64,000 nt of DNA from an uncultured Roseovarius sp. (GTDB taxonomy: Bacteria > Pseudomonadota > Alphaproteobacteria > Rhodobacterales > Rhodobacteraceae). The notes under the pieces were generated by a model that did no database searches, was not told the origin of the DNA, and was given only the letters and a program-made list of their open reading frames with translations. Below are positions 54,112 through 63,371 of this stretch, in pieces; position 1 is the first letter of the stretch, and each line of letters begins with the position of its first letter. The stretch is taken from positions 186,001 to 250,000 of the forward strand of contig NZ_CANLER010000006.1 of NCBI RefSeq assembly GCF_947489715.1, written 5' to 3'. The translations under genes were made by a program, and so were the position numbers.

Positions 54112-56313
54112 ATGCCCTACGCCCATTCCGACAAGACCGATACCCTGATGCATGCCGCGGCACCAGACGTGCGCGAACGGCTGAAGCTGGAAGGCGGCAA
54201 GAGCTTCGTCATTGAGACCGAGTTTCAGCCCGCTGGGGATCAGCCGACCGCGATTGCCGAACTGTCTCAGGGCGTCAACGAGGGCGAACAGGATCAGGTT
54301 CTGCTGGGTGCCACCGGTACGGGCAAGACCTACACGATGGCCAAGGTGATCGCGGAAACCCAGCGGCCCGCCATCATCCTCGCCCCCAATAAAACCCTGG
54401 CCGCGCAACTATACGGGGAATTCAAAGGATTTTTTCCCCATAACGCGGTCGAGTATTTCGTCAGCTATTACGACTACTACCAGCCCGAGGCCTACGTGGC
54501 GCGGTCCGACACCTACATCGAAAAAGAAAGCCAGATCAACGAACAGATCGACCGCATGCGCCACTCGGCCACACGCGCGCTGCTGGAACGCGATGACGTG
54601 ATCATCGTCGCCTCGGTCAGCTGCATCTATGGTATCGGCTCGGTCGAAACCTACGGGGCGATGACCCAGGACCTGAAAGTCGGCAGCGATTATGACCAGC
54701 GCAAGGTCATGGCCGATCTGGTGGCGCAACAATATCGACGCAACGATCAGGCGTTTCAGCGCGGCAGCTTTCGCGTCAGGGGTGATAGTCTCGAAATTTT
54801 CCCTGCGCACCTCGAGGATCGCGCGTGGAAGTTGAGTTTCTTCGGAGAAGAACTTGAATCTATTACAGAATTTGATCCATTGACCGGAGAAAAGACTGAC
54901 AGTTTCGAACATATCCGCGTTTACGCCAATAGCCACTACGTGACCCCCAAACCAACGATGCAGCAGGCCATTATCGGCATAAAGCAAGAGTTGAGGATCA
55001 GGCTGGATCAGCTTGTTTCTGAAGGAAAATTACTCGAAGCGCAACGGCTGGAACAGCGCACAAATTTCGACCTGGAAATGCTCGAAGCCACCGGCGTCTG
55101 CAACGGGATCGAAAATTACTCGCGCTACCTGACCGGTCGCGCCCCCGGAGAGCCGCCACCGACGCTTTTTGAGTTCATACCAGACAATGCGATCGTTTTT
55201 GCTGACGAATCTCATGTCTCGGTACCGCAAATCGGCGGAATGTATAAGGGCGACTACCGGCGCAAATTCACCCTGGCTGAACACGGGTTTCGCCTGCCCA
55301 GTTGCATGGATAACCGCCCCCTCAAGTTCGAGGAATGGGATGCGATGCGCCCGCAATCGGTCTTCGTCTCGGCTACCCCCGCCAAGTGGGAAATTGAGCA
55401 GACCGGCGGCGTATTCGTCGAACAGGTGATCCGCCCCACCGGCCTGCTGGACCCGATGGTCGAAATCCGCCCGGTTGAAATGCAGGTGGATGATCTGCTG
55501 GACGAAGTGCGCAAGGTGGCCGCCGATGGTTACCGCACGCTGGTCACGACCCTGACCAAGCGCATGGCCGAAGATCTGACCGAATACATGCACGAACAGG
55601 GCATCCGCGTGCGCTACATGCATTCCGACATCGACACGCTGGAACGTATCGAAATCCTGCGCGACCTGCGCCTTGGCGCCTTTGACGTTCTGATCGGCAT
55701 CAACCTGCTGCGTGAGGGGCTGGATATCCCCGAATGCGGTTTGGTGGCGATCCTCGATGCCGACAAGGAAGGCTTCTTGCGGTCTGAGACTTCGCTCATC
55801 CAGACCATCGGCCGCGCGGCGCGAAATGCCGAAGGCCGGGTGATCATGTATGCTGACCGGATCACCGGCTCGATGGAACGCGCCCTGGGTGAAACCGACC
55901 GCCGTCGCGCCAAGCAGATCGCCTATAACGAAGAACACGGGATTACCCCCGCGACCGTGAAGAAGAATGTCGAGGATATTCTGGCGGGGCTCTACAAGGG
56001 CGACGTGGACATGAACCGCGTGACCGCCAAGGTCGACAAGCCGTTGCATGGCGGCAACCTACAGGCCCATCTGGACGGGCTGCGCACCGACATGCGCAAA
56101 GCCGCCGAAAACCTTGAATTCGAAGAGGCCGCCCGCCTGCGCGATGAAATCAAACGCCTCGAGGCTGTCGATCTTGCCATTGCCGACGACCCCCTCGCCC
56201 GGCAATCCGCCATCGAAGCCGCGGGCGCGGCGGCCCAGAAATCCAAGGGCCGTTCAACCGCGGGCAGACCGGGGCAACGCGGCGGGAATGTGAAGCGGCG
56301 TAAGAAAAACTAG
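54112..56313 (+). CDS. uvrB: Excinuclease ABC subunit B
   Basis: A 733-residue helicase-like subunit of nucleotide excision repair. Walker [15 protein letters not shown] is near residue 72, the DNA-wedging beta-hairpin is in [11 protein letters not shown], and [11 protein letters not shown] is the DEAH-type box. [12 protein letters not shown] marks motif VI, and a UVR domain that contacts UvrA/UvrC lies at ~650-685. A basic Ala/Gly/Lys tail extends the C-terminus. ATG at 54112 follows AAGGA; an ATG at 54088 is possible. Confidence 0.97.
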   Translation: MPYAHSDKTDTLMHAAAPDVRERLKLEGGKSFVIETEFQPAGDQPTAIAELSQGVNEGEQDQVLLGATGTGKTYTMAKVIAETQRPAIILAPNKTLAAQLYGEFKGFFPHNAVEYFVSYYDYYQPEAYVARSDTYIEKESQINEQIDRMRHSATRALLERDDVIIVASVSCIYGIGSVETYGAMTQDLKVGSDYDQRKVMADLVAQQYRRNDQAFQRGSFRVRGDSLEIFPAHLEDRAWKLSFFGEELESITEFDPLTGEKTDSFEHIRVYANSHYVTPKPTMQQAIIGIKQELRIRLDQLVSEGKLLEAQRLEQRTNFDLEMLEATGVCNGIENYSRYLTGRAPGEPPPTLFEFIPDNAIVFADESHVSVPQIGGMYKGDYRRKFTLAEHGFRLPSCMDNRPLKFEEWDAMRPQSVFVSATPAKWEIEQTGGVFVEQVIRPTGLLDPMVEIRPVEMQVDDLLDEVRKVAADGYRTLVTTLTKRMAEDLTEYMHEQGIRVRYMHSDIDTLERIEILRDLRLGAFDVLIGINLLREGLDIPECGLVAILDADKEGFLRSETSLIQTIGRAARNAEGRVIMYADRITGSMERALGETDRRRAKQIAYNEEHGITPATVKKNVEDILAGLYKGDVDMNRVTAKVDKPLHGGNLQAHLDGLRTDMRKAAENLEFEEAARLRDEIKRLEAVDLAIADDPLARQSAIEAAGAAAQKSKGRSTAGRPGQRGGNVKRRKKN

Positions 56314-56616
56314 CGCCGCCTTGGGGCATCGGCGGGGCAACGGGCGGAAATGGGCTGTAAATACGCGGTCTGATGTCCGATCTTGCAGATCATTACAACG
56401 ACGACAGTGGCGCTCGCGCATCCCTTCCTGACCAGGACCGTTTCGCCAATCGCGACAATGCATTGCGATGGCTTTGATTGTTGTAAAATCGTTTAAAATC
56501 AAACGCTAATTTAGGTTAATTTGCACAAAATCCTTGCGAAAACTGGGCGAGTTGACAGATAATATCAACAACTCAACGTCGAACTGAACACGCAAGAGAT
56601 CGGGGTAGCCGAACCA
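56314..56616. other. AT-rich upstream region of the VPLPA-CTERM gene
   Basis: About 300 bp. The half nearer the gene is strongly AT-rich (from about 56470) with a CGTTT/AAACG repeat, as expected for a promoter. No gene is seen. Confidence 0.5.
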
Positions 56617-57315
56617 ATGATCTGTAAATCCATGAAATTCGCCGCAGCGCTCGCTCTGGGCCTTGGCATCGGGTCGGTCCAGGCGGCCACCTACACCTAT
56701 GACTTGTCGGACCATTCCAATTCTTCCGCCTCGGCCAAATACGATTACGGGCTTCGGCTGGATAATTACGGCGGCAAATTCTTCTCATTCGAGAATGGCG
56801 CGTCGGCGCAGCTGATCTATGACAGTGTCGCCAGGACGGTCAATATTGTCGGCACGATGATCCGCAGCCATGGCAACGGTGTGCTTGGACGCAGCCTGTG
56901 GAATATCAACTACACCATCAGCGGTGTCGAAGATCGCGGCAATGGCACATTTGTTGATACCTCGGGCACGGGCACGGGTTTGATTTCGTCCACCGCAAGC
57001 GCCGCCGCATATGCGCTCGGCTCGAATACGAACAAATGGGGTAAATATTTCGCATTGCTGGATGATGGCGCGCGCATGGCGGACGCCCCGGGTACCGGTA
57101 TGGTCGGGCGCGGCTGGGTCAAAAGAACCAATTGCTGCAATGAATTCCTGTTCGTCGCAACCAAGGCGGCACCATCGGGCGGCGCCTCGCTTACCCGGTT
57201 GTCGAACGCGGGTGCAGATGGCGCAGCCGCAGTTCCTCTGCCCGCTGCGGCCTGGATGTTGCTCTCGGGAGTTTTGGGACTTGGCGTGGTATCCCGTCGC
57301 TGCCGTCGCGGCTGA
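56617..57315 (+). CDS. VPLPA-CTERM sorting-domain surface protein
   Basis: A 232-residue exported protein. It has a signal peptide (MKFAAALALGLGIGSVQAA), a ~170-residue beta-rich body of unknown function, and a C-terminal sorting tail: VPLPAAAWMLLSGVLGLGVV followed by Arg-rich residues. This tail is the VPLPA variant of PEP-CTERM signals, cut and processed by an exosortase. Two Cys (NCCNEF) lie near residue 170. The ATG at 56632 is an alternative start. No exosortase is in the window. Confidence 0.88.
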   Translation: MICKSMKFAAALALGLGIGSVQAATYTYDLSDHSNSSASAKYDYGLRLDNYGGKFFSFENGASAQLIYDSVARTVNIVGTMIRSHGNGVLGRSLWNINYTISGVEDRGNGTFVDTSGTGTGLISSTASAAAYALGSNTNKWGKYFALLDDGARMADAPGTGMVGRGWVKRTNCCNEFLFVATKAAPSGGASLTRLSNAGADGAAAVPLPAAAWMLLSGVLGLGVVSRRCRRG

Positions 57316-57699
57316 AACACTTAAGAACTGAAATTTCGAGGCGTGGCGTAGCGATGTGCCGCACCTCTTTCTTTTTGTGCACAAACAGTGCCGAGCGCCC
57401 GTCCGCGCACCGCCCGCCCTGTTAACCCGGCGATTTCCCGAGATCCGCACCGACGTAATACCGACAAAATACCGACGTTATACCGACATCGGTTTTTCAG
57501 CAATTTCAGCGAATTAACCACGATTCGAAGGCTTATGCAGATTTGGGGCGCGAACCGGCATCCCCAGCACCCCAAACCCCTGCCTTTAGCCACAGAGCAT
57601 TCAGTCGTAATTTTCGCCACCAAGTGACGATAAATCGCATATCCTCTTTCAATATCAGTCAAGAATGGGCTGAAACAGCCAGCAACCGGGGAGGTGGCG
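57316..57699. other. Intergenic region before the carnitine-type operon
   Basis: About 385 bp with no gene. It contains the phased ACCGAC array described separately (57449-57487), then an AT-richer stretch before the aldehyde dehydrogenase, where the operon promoter is expected. Confidence 0.6.
57449..57487. repeat. Four ACCGAC repeats with exact 11-bp period
   Basis: ACCGAC occurs at 57449, 57460, 57471 and 57482. The last three share the longer ATACCGAC. An 11-bp step puts all copies on the same DNA face, the spacing used by OmpR/PhoB-type regulators. It lies about 210 bp upstream of the aldehyde dehydrogenase start. Confidence 0.8.
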
Positions 57700-59181
57700 A
57701 TGGGAGACGTTCAGACATACCAAATGCTGATTGGAGGAGAGTGGGTCGCGGCCTCGGATGGTGGCATGTTTGACAGCCAGAACCCGACCACGGGCGAGGT
57801 TTGGTCCCGCGTACCCGAGGCGACCGAGGAAGATGTCGACCGTGCCGTACGCGCCGCCCATGACGCCTTCACCACCGGCCCCTGGGCAAGGATGACCCCC
57901 AGCGAACGCGGCAAGCATCTGAGAAGATTGGCAGAATTACTGGCGGACAAATCCGAAGACCTGGGCCGGATCGAAACCATCGACACCGGCAAGATGCTGA
58001 AAGAAACCCGCTGGCAGGCAAAATACATCGCCGAGTTCTTTCAGTTCTACGCGGGATGCGCCGACAAGATCAGCGGCGAGACACTGCCCATCGACAAGCC
58101 TGACCTGTTTGTATTCACCAAGCGCGAACCGCTGGGCGTTGTGGCCGCAGTGGTGCCGTGGAACTCGCAACTGTTCCTGGTCGCCGTCAAGATCGGCCCG
58201 GCCTTGGCAGCGGGCAATACCGTTGTGTTGAAGGCATCGGAACATGCCAGCGCCGCAATGCTCGAATTCGGACGCCTGATCGAAGAAGCAGGCTTTCCCC
58301 CCGGTGTCGTCAACATCGTCACCGGTCACGGCGATCCCTGCGGCCGGGCCCTGACCGGGCATAAATTGGTGGCGCGGATTTCCTTTACAGGTGGCCCCGG
58401 CGCCGCACGTCATGTCCTTGAAAACTCAAAAAATAACTTCGCCGAAGTGTCTTTGGAACTGGGTGGAAAATCTCCCTTTATCGTCTTTGACGACGCCAAT
58501 ATCGAAAGCGCGGTCAATGCCTCGATCGCGGGTATCTTCGGGGCGACCGGGCAAAGCTGCGTCGCCGGATCACGGCTTTATCTGCACGAGGATATCGCCG
58601 ATGAATTCCTCGACCGCATGGTGGCGCAGGCACGCAAAATCATGATTGGTGATCCGCTGTTAGAGGAAACCCAGATGGGACCTTTGTGCACGGTCGGTCA
58701 GCGCGACCATATCGAGGCCGAGATTGCCCATGCGGTCAGCGAAGGCGCCAACGTGCTGACCGGCGGCAAACGGCCCGAGGGCGCAGAAGGGCTCTTCTTT
58801 GAACCGACCATTCTGGCCTGCCCGCGGCAGGATCTACGCATCGTCGACACCGAACTTTTCGGCCCGGTTCTCTGCGCGCAACGGTTCAAGACCGAGGAAG
58901 AGGTGATTGAGCTGGCCAATGATACCGAACACGGGCTCGCCGCAGGTATTTTCACCCGTGACAGCGCGCGCAGCCTGCGCATGGCCGATGCGGTACGCGC
59001 CGGGATCGTCTGGGTGAATACCTATCGCGTTGTGTCTCCGATCGCCGAATTTGGCGGCGTCAAAGGGTCTGGTTACGGCCGTGAAAGCGGGTTTCAGGCG
59101 ATGTATGACTACACCCGCCCCAAGACAGTGTGGATGAACACATCGGACGCGCCAATGGCCAATCCGTTCGTGATGCGCTGA
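57700..59181 (+). CDS. Aldehyde dehydrogenase
   Basis: A 493-residue NAD(P)-dependent aldehyde dehydrogenase. The catalytic Glu is in LELGGKSP (~260) and the nucleophilic Cys in GATGQSCVAGSR (~290). VVPWNSQLFL, FTGGPGAARHVL and the C-terminal FGGVKGSGYGRE complete the family pattern. It resembles betaine/amino-aldehyde dehydrogenases in general layout. ATG at 57700 has GGGGAGG 5 bp upstream; GTG at 57694 overlaps that site and is rejected. First gene of an operon with LLM, crotonase and carnitine dehydrogenase-like genes, so a trimethylamino-aldehyde is a plausible, unproven substrate. Confidence 0.92.
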   Translation: MGDVQTYQMLIGGEWVAASDGGMFDSQNPTTGEVWSRVPEATEEDVDRAVRAAHDAFTTGPWARMTPSERGKHLRRLAELLADKSEDLGRIETIDTGKMLKETRWQAKYIAEFFQFYAGCADKISGETLPIDKPDLFVFTKREPLGVVAAVVPWNSQLFLVAVKIGPALAAGNTVVLKASEHASAAMLEFGRLIEEAGFPPGVVNIVTGHGDPCGRALTGHKLVARISFTGGPGAARHVLENSKNNFAEVSLELGGKSPFIVFDDANIESAVNASIAGIFGATGQSCVAGSRLYLHEDIADEFLDRMVAQARKIMIGDPLLEETQMGPLCTVGQRDHIEAEIAHAVSEGANVLTGGKRPEGAEGLFFEPTILACPRQDLRIVDTELFGPVLCAQRFKTEEEVIELANDTEHGLAAGIFTRDSARSLRMADAVRAGIVWVNTYRVVSPIAEFGGVKGSGYGRESGFQAMYDYTRPKTVWMNTSDAPMANPFVMR

Positions 59182-59193
59182 GAGGGTCGCAAG

Positions 59194-60225
59194 ATGAAAT
59201 TTCAACTGGCAATTAACCTTGAGCGTATGGACGACCACGCCGATATGAATGCCATCGCACGGCACACTCTTGATATGGTGCAGATGGCGGAACAGGGCGG
59301 TTTCAACATCGTCTGGGCGGCAGAACATCACGCGCTGGAAATGACCATCGCACCCAACCCTTTCCAGATATTAACCTGGTGGGCACAACATACCGACCAG
59401 ATCCGGTTGGGCACGGCGGTGGCGACGGCAGCTTACTGGCACCCGATCAACCTGGCGGGTGAGGCTGCCATGCTGGACCTGATCAGCGGCGGGAGGTTGG
59501 AATTCGGTATCGGATCAGGGGCATACCAGCGAGAGTTCGACCGGATGCGCCCCGGATTGAAGCAATCGGACGCATGGCGATACATGCAGGAAATGCTGCC
59601 CGTGGTGCGCGCGCTTTGGCAGGGTGATGTGGCCCATGACGGTGAATTCTGGCAGTTCCCGAGCGCGACTTCCTGCCCCAAGCCGCTGCAGCCGGAAGTA
59701 CCTGTCTGGGTCGCGGCGCGCTCGCCCATCACCTATGACTACGCCCTGCGGGAGAAATGCCATGTAATGAGCTGGCCCCTCACCCGACCGTTTTCCGAGG
59801 CAGAATTATACAAAAAACACCTGGATGAGGCAGTTATCAAGGCAGATAACGGGTTTAGCCCCATTTTTGCGATGATGCGCCATGCGGCGGTTTACGATAA
59901 CGAAGCCGACAGGCAAAAAGCGCTGGATGCGATCCGGCTGGTCCTGGGGCAGTTCGAAAATCTCTTCCGAAATGCCGGAGATGTCGACAATGGATTTCCG
60001 AAACAGATCCCGTTGGAAGAGCTTGCCGGACGGGAACAGTATGATCCGGCGATGCTAGAGGAAAACCTGCTGTTTGGATCGCCCGACCAAGTGATCGCAA
60101 AACTGAAACGGTATGAGGCGCTTGGGGTAGATGAATTCATCTACTACGCCTCGATGGGTTTGGATATGGATACGCAAAAGCGGTCAATGAAACTGTTCTG
60201 CGAAGAAGTAATTCCGGCATTTTAA
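59194..60225 (+). CDS. Luciferase-like flavin-dependent monooxygenase (LLM)
   Basis: A 343-residue TIM-barrel oxygenase of the bacterial luciferase class, needing reduced FMN from a separate reductase. VWAAEHHALEMTIAPNPFQILTWWAQHTDQIRLGTAV, HPINLAGEAAMLDLISGGRLEFGIGSGAYQREFDRM and LLFGSPDQVIAKLKRYEALGVDEF are family blocks. AGAGGG lies 7 bp before the ATG and 12 bp after the aldehyde dehydrogenase stop. Oxidation of a trimethylammonium or related compound to an aldehyde for the upstream gene would make sense but is only inferred. Confidence 0.9.
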   Translation: MKFQLAINLERMDDHADMNAIARHTLDMVQMAEQGGFNIVWAAEHHALEMTIAPNPFQILTWWAQHTDQIRLGTAVATAAYWHPINLAGEAAMLDLISGGRLEFGIGSGAYQREFDRMRPGLKQSDAWRYMQEMLPVVRALWQGDVAHDGEFWQFPSATSCPKPLQPEVPVWVAARSPITYDYALREKCHVMSWPLTRPFSEAELYKKHLDEAVIKADNGFSPIFAMMRHAAVYDNEADRQKALDAIRLVLGQFENLFRNAGDVDNGFPKQIPLEELAGREQYDPAMLEENLLFGSPDQVIAKLKRYEALGVDEFIYYASMGLDMDTQKRSMKLFCEEVIPAF

Positions 60226-60240
60226 CAAAGGGTTATGAAC

Positions 60241-61047
60241 ATGTCTGAAAGTGGCGTGAAGGTCGTCCGCAACGGCCACGTGATGGAAGTGACACTGGAC
60301 CGGCCAAAGGTTAACGCGATTGACGTGCCCACAAGCCAGGCGCTAGCCGCGGCATTCCAGGAATTGCACGAAGACAAGGAATTGCGTTGCGCCATTCTGA
60401 CCGGCGGGGGTGACAAAATTTTCTCGGCCGGGTGGGACCTGAAGGCGCTGAACGCCGGTGAGATGAGCCTGGATAACTGGTGGGAAGCGGATGAATATGG
60501 CTTTGGAGGCTTCACCGGCCTGACGGAAAACTGGGCGTTGAACAAGCCGGTGATCGCCGCAATCAACGGGCTCGCAATCGGCGGCGGCTTTGAGATGGCG
60601 ATGGGCTGCGACCTGTTGATCGCCGCTGAACATGTAGAGTTTGGCCTGCCTGAAATGCCATTGGGGATCGTGCCCGATGCGGGGGCCTTGCAACGCCTGC
60701 CGCGACGTATTCCGCATAACATCGCGATGGAGATGTTCCTTTTAGGTCGCCGGATGACAGCACAGGAAGCGGCGCATTATGGCCTTGTAAACAAGGTGGT
60801 TCCCGCCGATCAGCTGATGGATGCGGCGCGCGAATGGGCGGCCTCGATCGCATGGTCGGCACCATTGGCGATGCAGTCCGTGAAGGAGGTGCAGCGCGAG
60901 ATTGAATGCGTGCCATTGGAGCAGGCGTTCCACAAGATGCGCTCCGATCCGATGCCAACCTATCGCAAGATGCTGAAATCAGATGATGCCGCCGAAGGGG
61001 TCGCCGCGTTTGTGGAGAAACGCGAACCCAACTTCAAGGGAGAGTAG
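60241..61047 (+). CDS. Enoyl-CoA hydratase-family protein, carnitinyl-CoA dehydratase (CaiD)-like
   Basis: A ~268-residue crotonase. The oxyanion-hole segments are KIFSAGWDLKAL and NGLAIGGGFEMAMGCDLLIA, with the catalytic Glu in FGLPEMPLGIVPDAG. The FSAGWDLKA and GGFTGLTEN stretches are those of CaiD (carnitinyl-CoA dehydratase) rather than of fatty-acid hydratases. ATG at 60241 has AAAGGG 8 bp upstream and is preferred to 60235. It lies 3 bp before the carnitine dehydrogenase-like gene. CaiB/CaiC-type CoA transferase or ligase genes are absent here, so its exact substrate is open. Confidence 0.86.
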   Translation: MSESGVKVVRNGHVMEVTLDRPKVNAIDVPTSQALAAAFQELHEDKELRCAILTGGGDKIFSAGWDLKALNAGEMSLDNWWEADEYGFGGFTGLTENWALNKPVIAAINGLAIGGGFEMAMGCDLLIAAEHVEFGLPEMPLGIVPDAGALQRLPRRIPHNIAMEMFLLGRRMTAQEAAHYGLVNKVVPADQLMDAAREWAASIAWSAPLAMQSVKEVQREIECVPLEQAFHKMRSDPMPTYRKMLKSDDAAEGVAAFVEKREPNFKGE

Positions 61048-61050
61048 GCC

Positions 61051-61992
61051 ATGTATCCGGATCCAAATTCCGTCACCCGTGTCACCACCATAGGTGCCGG
61101 GCCGATTGGTGCTGGTTGGGCGGCGCATTTTCTGGCGCGGGGGTATGATGTGACGGCCTACATTCACGACCCGTCGGAACGGGTTGGTTTTGACGCGATC
61201 GTGCATACGGCATGGATCAGCCTGACGGGCTTGGGATTGGCCGACGGCGCATCCCGGGATCGGTTAACGGTTGTTTCAGACTTGAATAAAGCCGTTCAAG
61301 ATGCTGAATTTATACAAGAAAGCTCTCCTGAGAGGCTGGAGTTGAAACAAGCGCTCTACGCCCAACTGGGCGAGATCGTGCCGCGCGAGGTGGTGATCGC
61401 CTCGTCAACCTCGGGTCTGATGATGACGGACATCCAGGCGATCTGCCCAACGCCCGAACGAACGGTGATCGGGCATCCGTTCAACCCGCCCTACCTGTTG
61501 CCATTGGTTGAAATCATCGGGGGAAAACAAACACTTCCCGAGGCCGTGACATGGGTGCGGGATTTCTATGAGGTGGCCGGAAAAGCGCCGCTGGTGATGA
61601 AAAAAGAGATCCCCGGATTTGTCGCCACGCGGTTGCAGGAGGCGTTGTGGCGCGAGGCGCTGCACATGGTAGCAAATGGCGAGGCCACACCGGAAGATAT
61701 TGATATTGCTTTGAAAAATGGCCCCGCGCCACGAATGGTCGTGCAAGGGCAGTGCATGGCGTTTCATGTTGCCTGCGGTGAAGGCGGCATGGCAACCAAT
61801 CTGGACCAGTTCGGACCGGCACTGAAATGGCCCTGGACCCGACTGCAAGCCCCTGAATTAACACAAGAATTACGTGACCGGATGGTGGATGGCTGCAATG
61901 AGATCGCCGGCGACAGGCATTTCGAAGAGATGGCCGCAGAAAGGGATCGGAAGATCGTTGCGGTTCTTAACGCATTAAAAAATGATGCGTGA
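61051..61992 (+). CDS. lcdH: L-carnitine 3-dehydrogenase-like protein
   Basis: A 313-residue NAD-dependent 3-hydroxyacyl dehydrogenase fold. VTTIGAGPIGAGWAAHFLARGYDV binds NAD; the catalytic region is SSTSGLMMTDIQ and GHPFNPPYLLPLVEI. The pattern and length match L-carnitine dehydrogenases, which oxidise carnitine to 3-dehydrocarnitine, more than 3-hydroxybutyryl-CoA dehydrogenases. It lacks the thioesterase domain fused in some relatives. It starts 3 bp after the crotonase and is followed by a CdhR-like regulator and BKACE gene, the two partners expected for carnitine breakdown. Confidence 0.88.
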   Translation: MYPDPNSVTRVTTIGAGPIGAGWAAHFLARGYDVTAYIHDPSERVGFDAIVHTAWISLTGLGLADGASRDRLTVVSDLNKAVQDAEFIQESSPERLELKQALYAQLGEIVPREVVIASSTSGLMMTDIQAICPTPERTVIGHPFNPPYLLPLVEIIGGKQTLPEAVTWVRDFYEVAGKAPLVMKKEIPGFVATRLQEALWREALHMVANGEATPEDIDIALKNGPAPRMVVQGQCMAFHVACGEGGMATNLDQFGPALKWPWTRLQAPELTQELRDRMVDGCNEIAGDRHFEEMAAERDRKIVAVLNALKNDA

Positions 61993-62137
61993 GCATTGAC
62001 CTGGAAGTTATTTATTTTAAAATATTATTTTTAATACCCTACAACCTTAGCAGAGTGAAGTTGGCAGCGCGTCGTTAATTTCAAGCCGGGCGCAGGTGGC
62101 CGTGTTTACTCACCCTATGAGCGGGTTCGAAGTTGCA

Positions 62138-62168
62138 ACTGTGTAAACTGTGTACGCGGATTGTGTAC
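62138..62168. promoter_or_regulatory. Three tandem ATTGTGTAC-type half-sites
   Basis: ACTGTGTAA (62138-62146), ACTGTGTAC (62147-62155) and ATTGTGTAC (62160-62168) lie in direct order. They sit between two convergent genes, where an operator would be unexpected. The stretch TGTACGCGGATT (62151-62162) is the reverse complement of 5188-5199 upstream of the dehydratase gene. Confidence 0.5.
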
Positions 62169-62183
62169 ACTTTGGCCTGGCAG

Positions 62184-63242
62184 CTAGGTGACTGATTTAT
62201 CGTCGCGCATGCGCTGATTGATCCGGAGCGTTTCGAGATATTTTGACAGCGTGCCCGGCCAGCTGGGCGTTTCGTTCTGCTCGGGCCAGGCCTGACGGTA
62301 TTCGCTGGGGCGGCGGCCAAAACAGTTCCGGAAAGCGTAGGCAAAATGCGAGAGCGAGTTGAACCCCGACGCGGCGGCGATTTCGCGGACGCCCAGATCG
62401 GTTGAGATCAACAGGACGCGGGCATGTTGTAGCCGCAGGATCAAACCGAACTGAACCACGCTACACCCCATCGCGCGGTGGAACTGGCGTTCCAGCTGTC
62501 GCTGCGAAATGCCGACCTGTGAAGCGATCTGCGGCACGGGAAGTGGTTCGGAAATATTGGCATCCATCAGTTTGACCGCCGCACTGACAGCGTTGGGCAG
62601 CTTGTCCAAACCCAGCCCGTGTGTCTGGCGCTGCGGCGCAGCCTCGGGACGGACAGGATGGTGAATGATATTATCTGCAATCTCGGCCACCAGCGCGTCG
62701 CCGTGATCCTGCTGAATGAGGTGCAGCATCAGATCCAGCCCAGCGGTGGACCCGGCGCAGGTGAGGATGCGACCGTCAATCGTGTAAAGCTGCTCGGCGG
62801 CCAGCACATCCGGGAAAAGTTCCTGAAATCCCGGCAGATAGGCCCAATGCGTGGTGGCACGACGTCCGCCCAGCAGTCCCGCGCGGGCAAAGACATAGCT
62901 GGCCATCTCGACCGCGCAAAGGCGCTGACCCGCCCTTTCCTGCCGCCGCAACCAGCCGATCAGCCGGGCATCGGCGTAATGCTCGGCCCCCCAACTTCCC
63001 AGCACCAGCACAAGGTCATCGCGGCTGAGCTTGTCGGGTAACGCCGCACTTTCGACGCTCATCCCGTTGCTGGCGGTGACACTGCCCCCTTCGGCGGAGA
63101 CATAACTGTGTTCATAAAGCGGATCGGTTGAAAGGTAGTTGGCGATGCGCAGCGGTTCGAGCAGGCTGAGCAGGCTCATCATGTTGAAGCGCGGCAGCAG
63201 CACAAAGACGATTTGAGCAGGTGGATCGGGCGTGTCGGTCAT
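62184..63242 (-). CDS. cdhR: GlxA-type AraC-family regulator, CdhR-like
   Basis: A ~352-residue activator. Residues 1-~190 are a DJ-1/PfpI-like domain ([58 protein letters not shown]). The C-terminal AraC DNA-binding domain has [26 protein letters not shown] and [29 protein letters not shown] helices. Position between lcdH and BKACE genes matches CdhR, the carnitine-responsive activator in Pseudomonas. ATG at 63242 gives a normal N-terminus; ATG at 63272 is also open. Neither has a clear ribosome site. Carnitine response is inferred from context. Confidence 0.87.
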   Translation of the reverse strand: MTDTPDPPAQIVFVLLPRFNMMSLLSLLEPLRIANYLSTDPLYEHSYVSAEGGSVTASNGMSVESAALPDKLSRDDLVLVLGSWGAEHYADARLIGWLRRQERAGQRLCAVEMASYVFARAGLLGGRRATTHWAYLPGFQELFPDVLAAEQLYTIDGRILTCAGSTAGLDLMLHLIQQDHGDALVAEIADNIIHHPVRPEAAPQRQTHGLGLDKLPNAVSAAVKLMDANISEPLPVPQIASQVGISQRQLERQFHRAMGCSVVQFGLILRLQHARVLLISTDLGVREIAAASGFNSLSHFAYAFRNCFGRRPSEYRQAWPEQNETPSWPGTLSKYLETLRINQRMRDDKSVT

Positions 63243-63282
63243 GGCGTGAGCATGGTTTCTGCCATTGGGCATCTGATACGAT

Positions 63283-63315
63283 TATTCGCCATCTCTATCA
63301 TCTTAGCGGCGAATA
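63283..63315. promoter_or_regulatory. TATTCGCC/GGCGAATA inverted repeat in cdhR-BKACE promoter region
   Basis: A perfect 8-bp inverted repeat (63283-63290, 63308-63315) with 17-bp spacer, in the ~130 bp between the divergent regulator and BKACE genes. Arm centres are 25 bp apart, suitable for a dimeric AraC/GlxA-type regulator. Candidate CdhR operator. Confidence 0.5.
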
Positions 63316-63371
63316 TTCGACACTTTTACATGCGCCGCACCGCAAACTATCCCCAAAAGGGAGGAGTGCAC

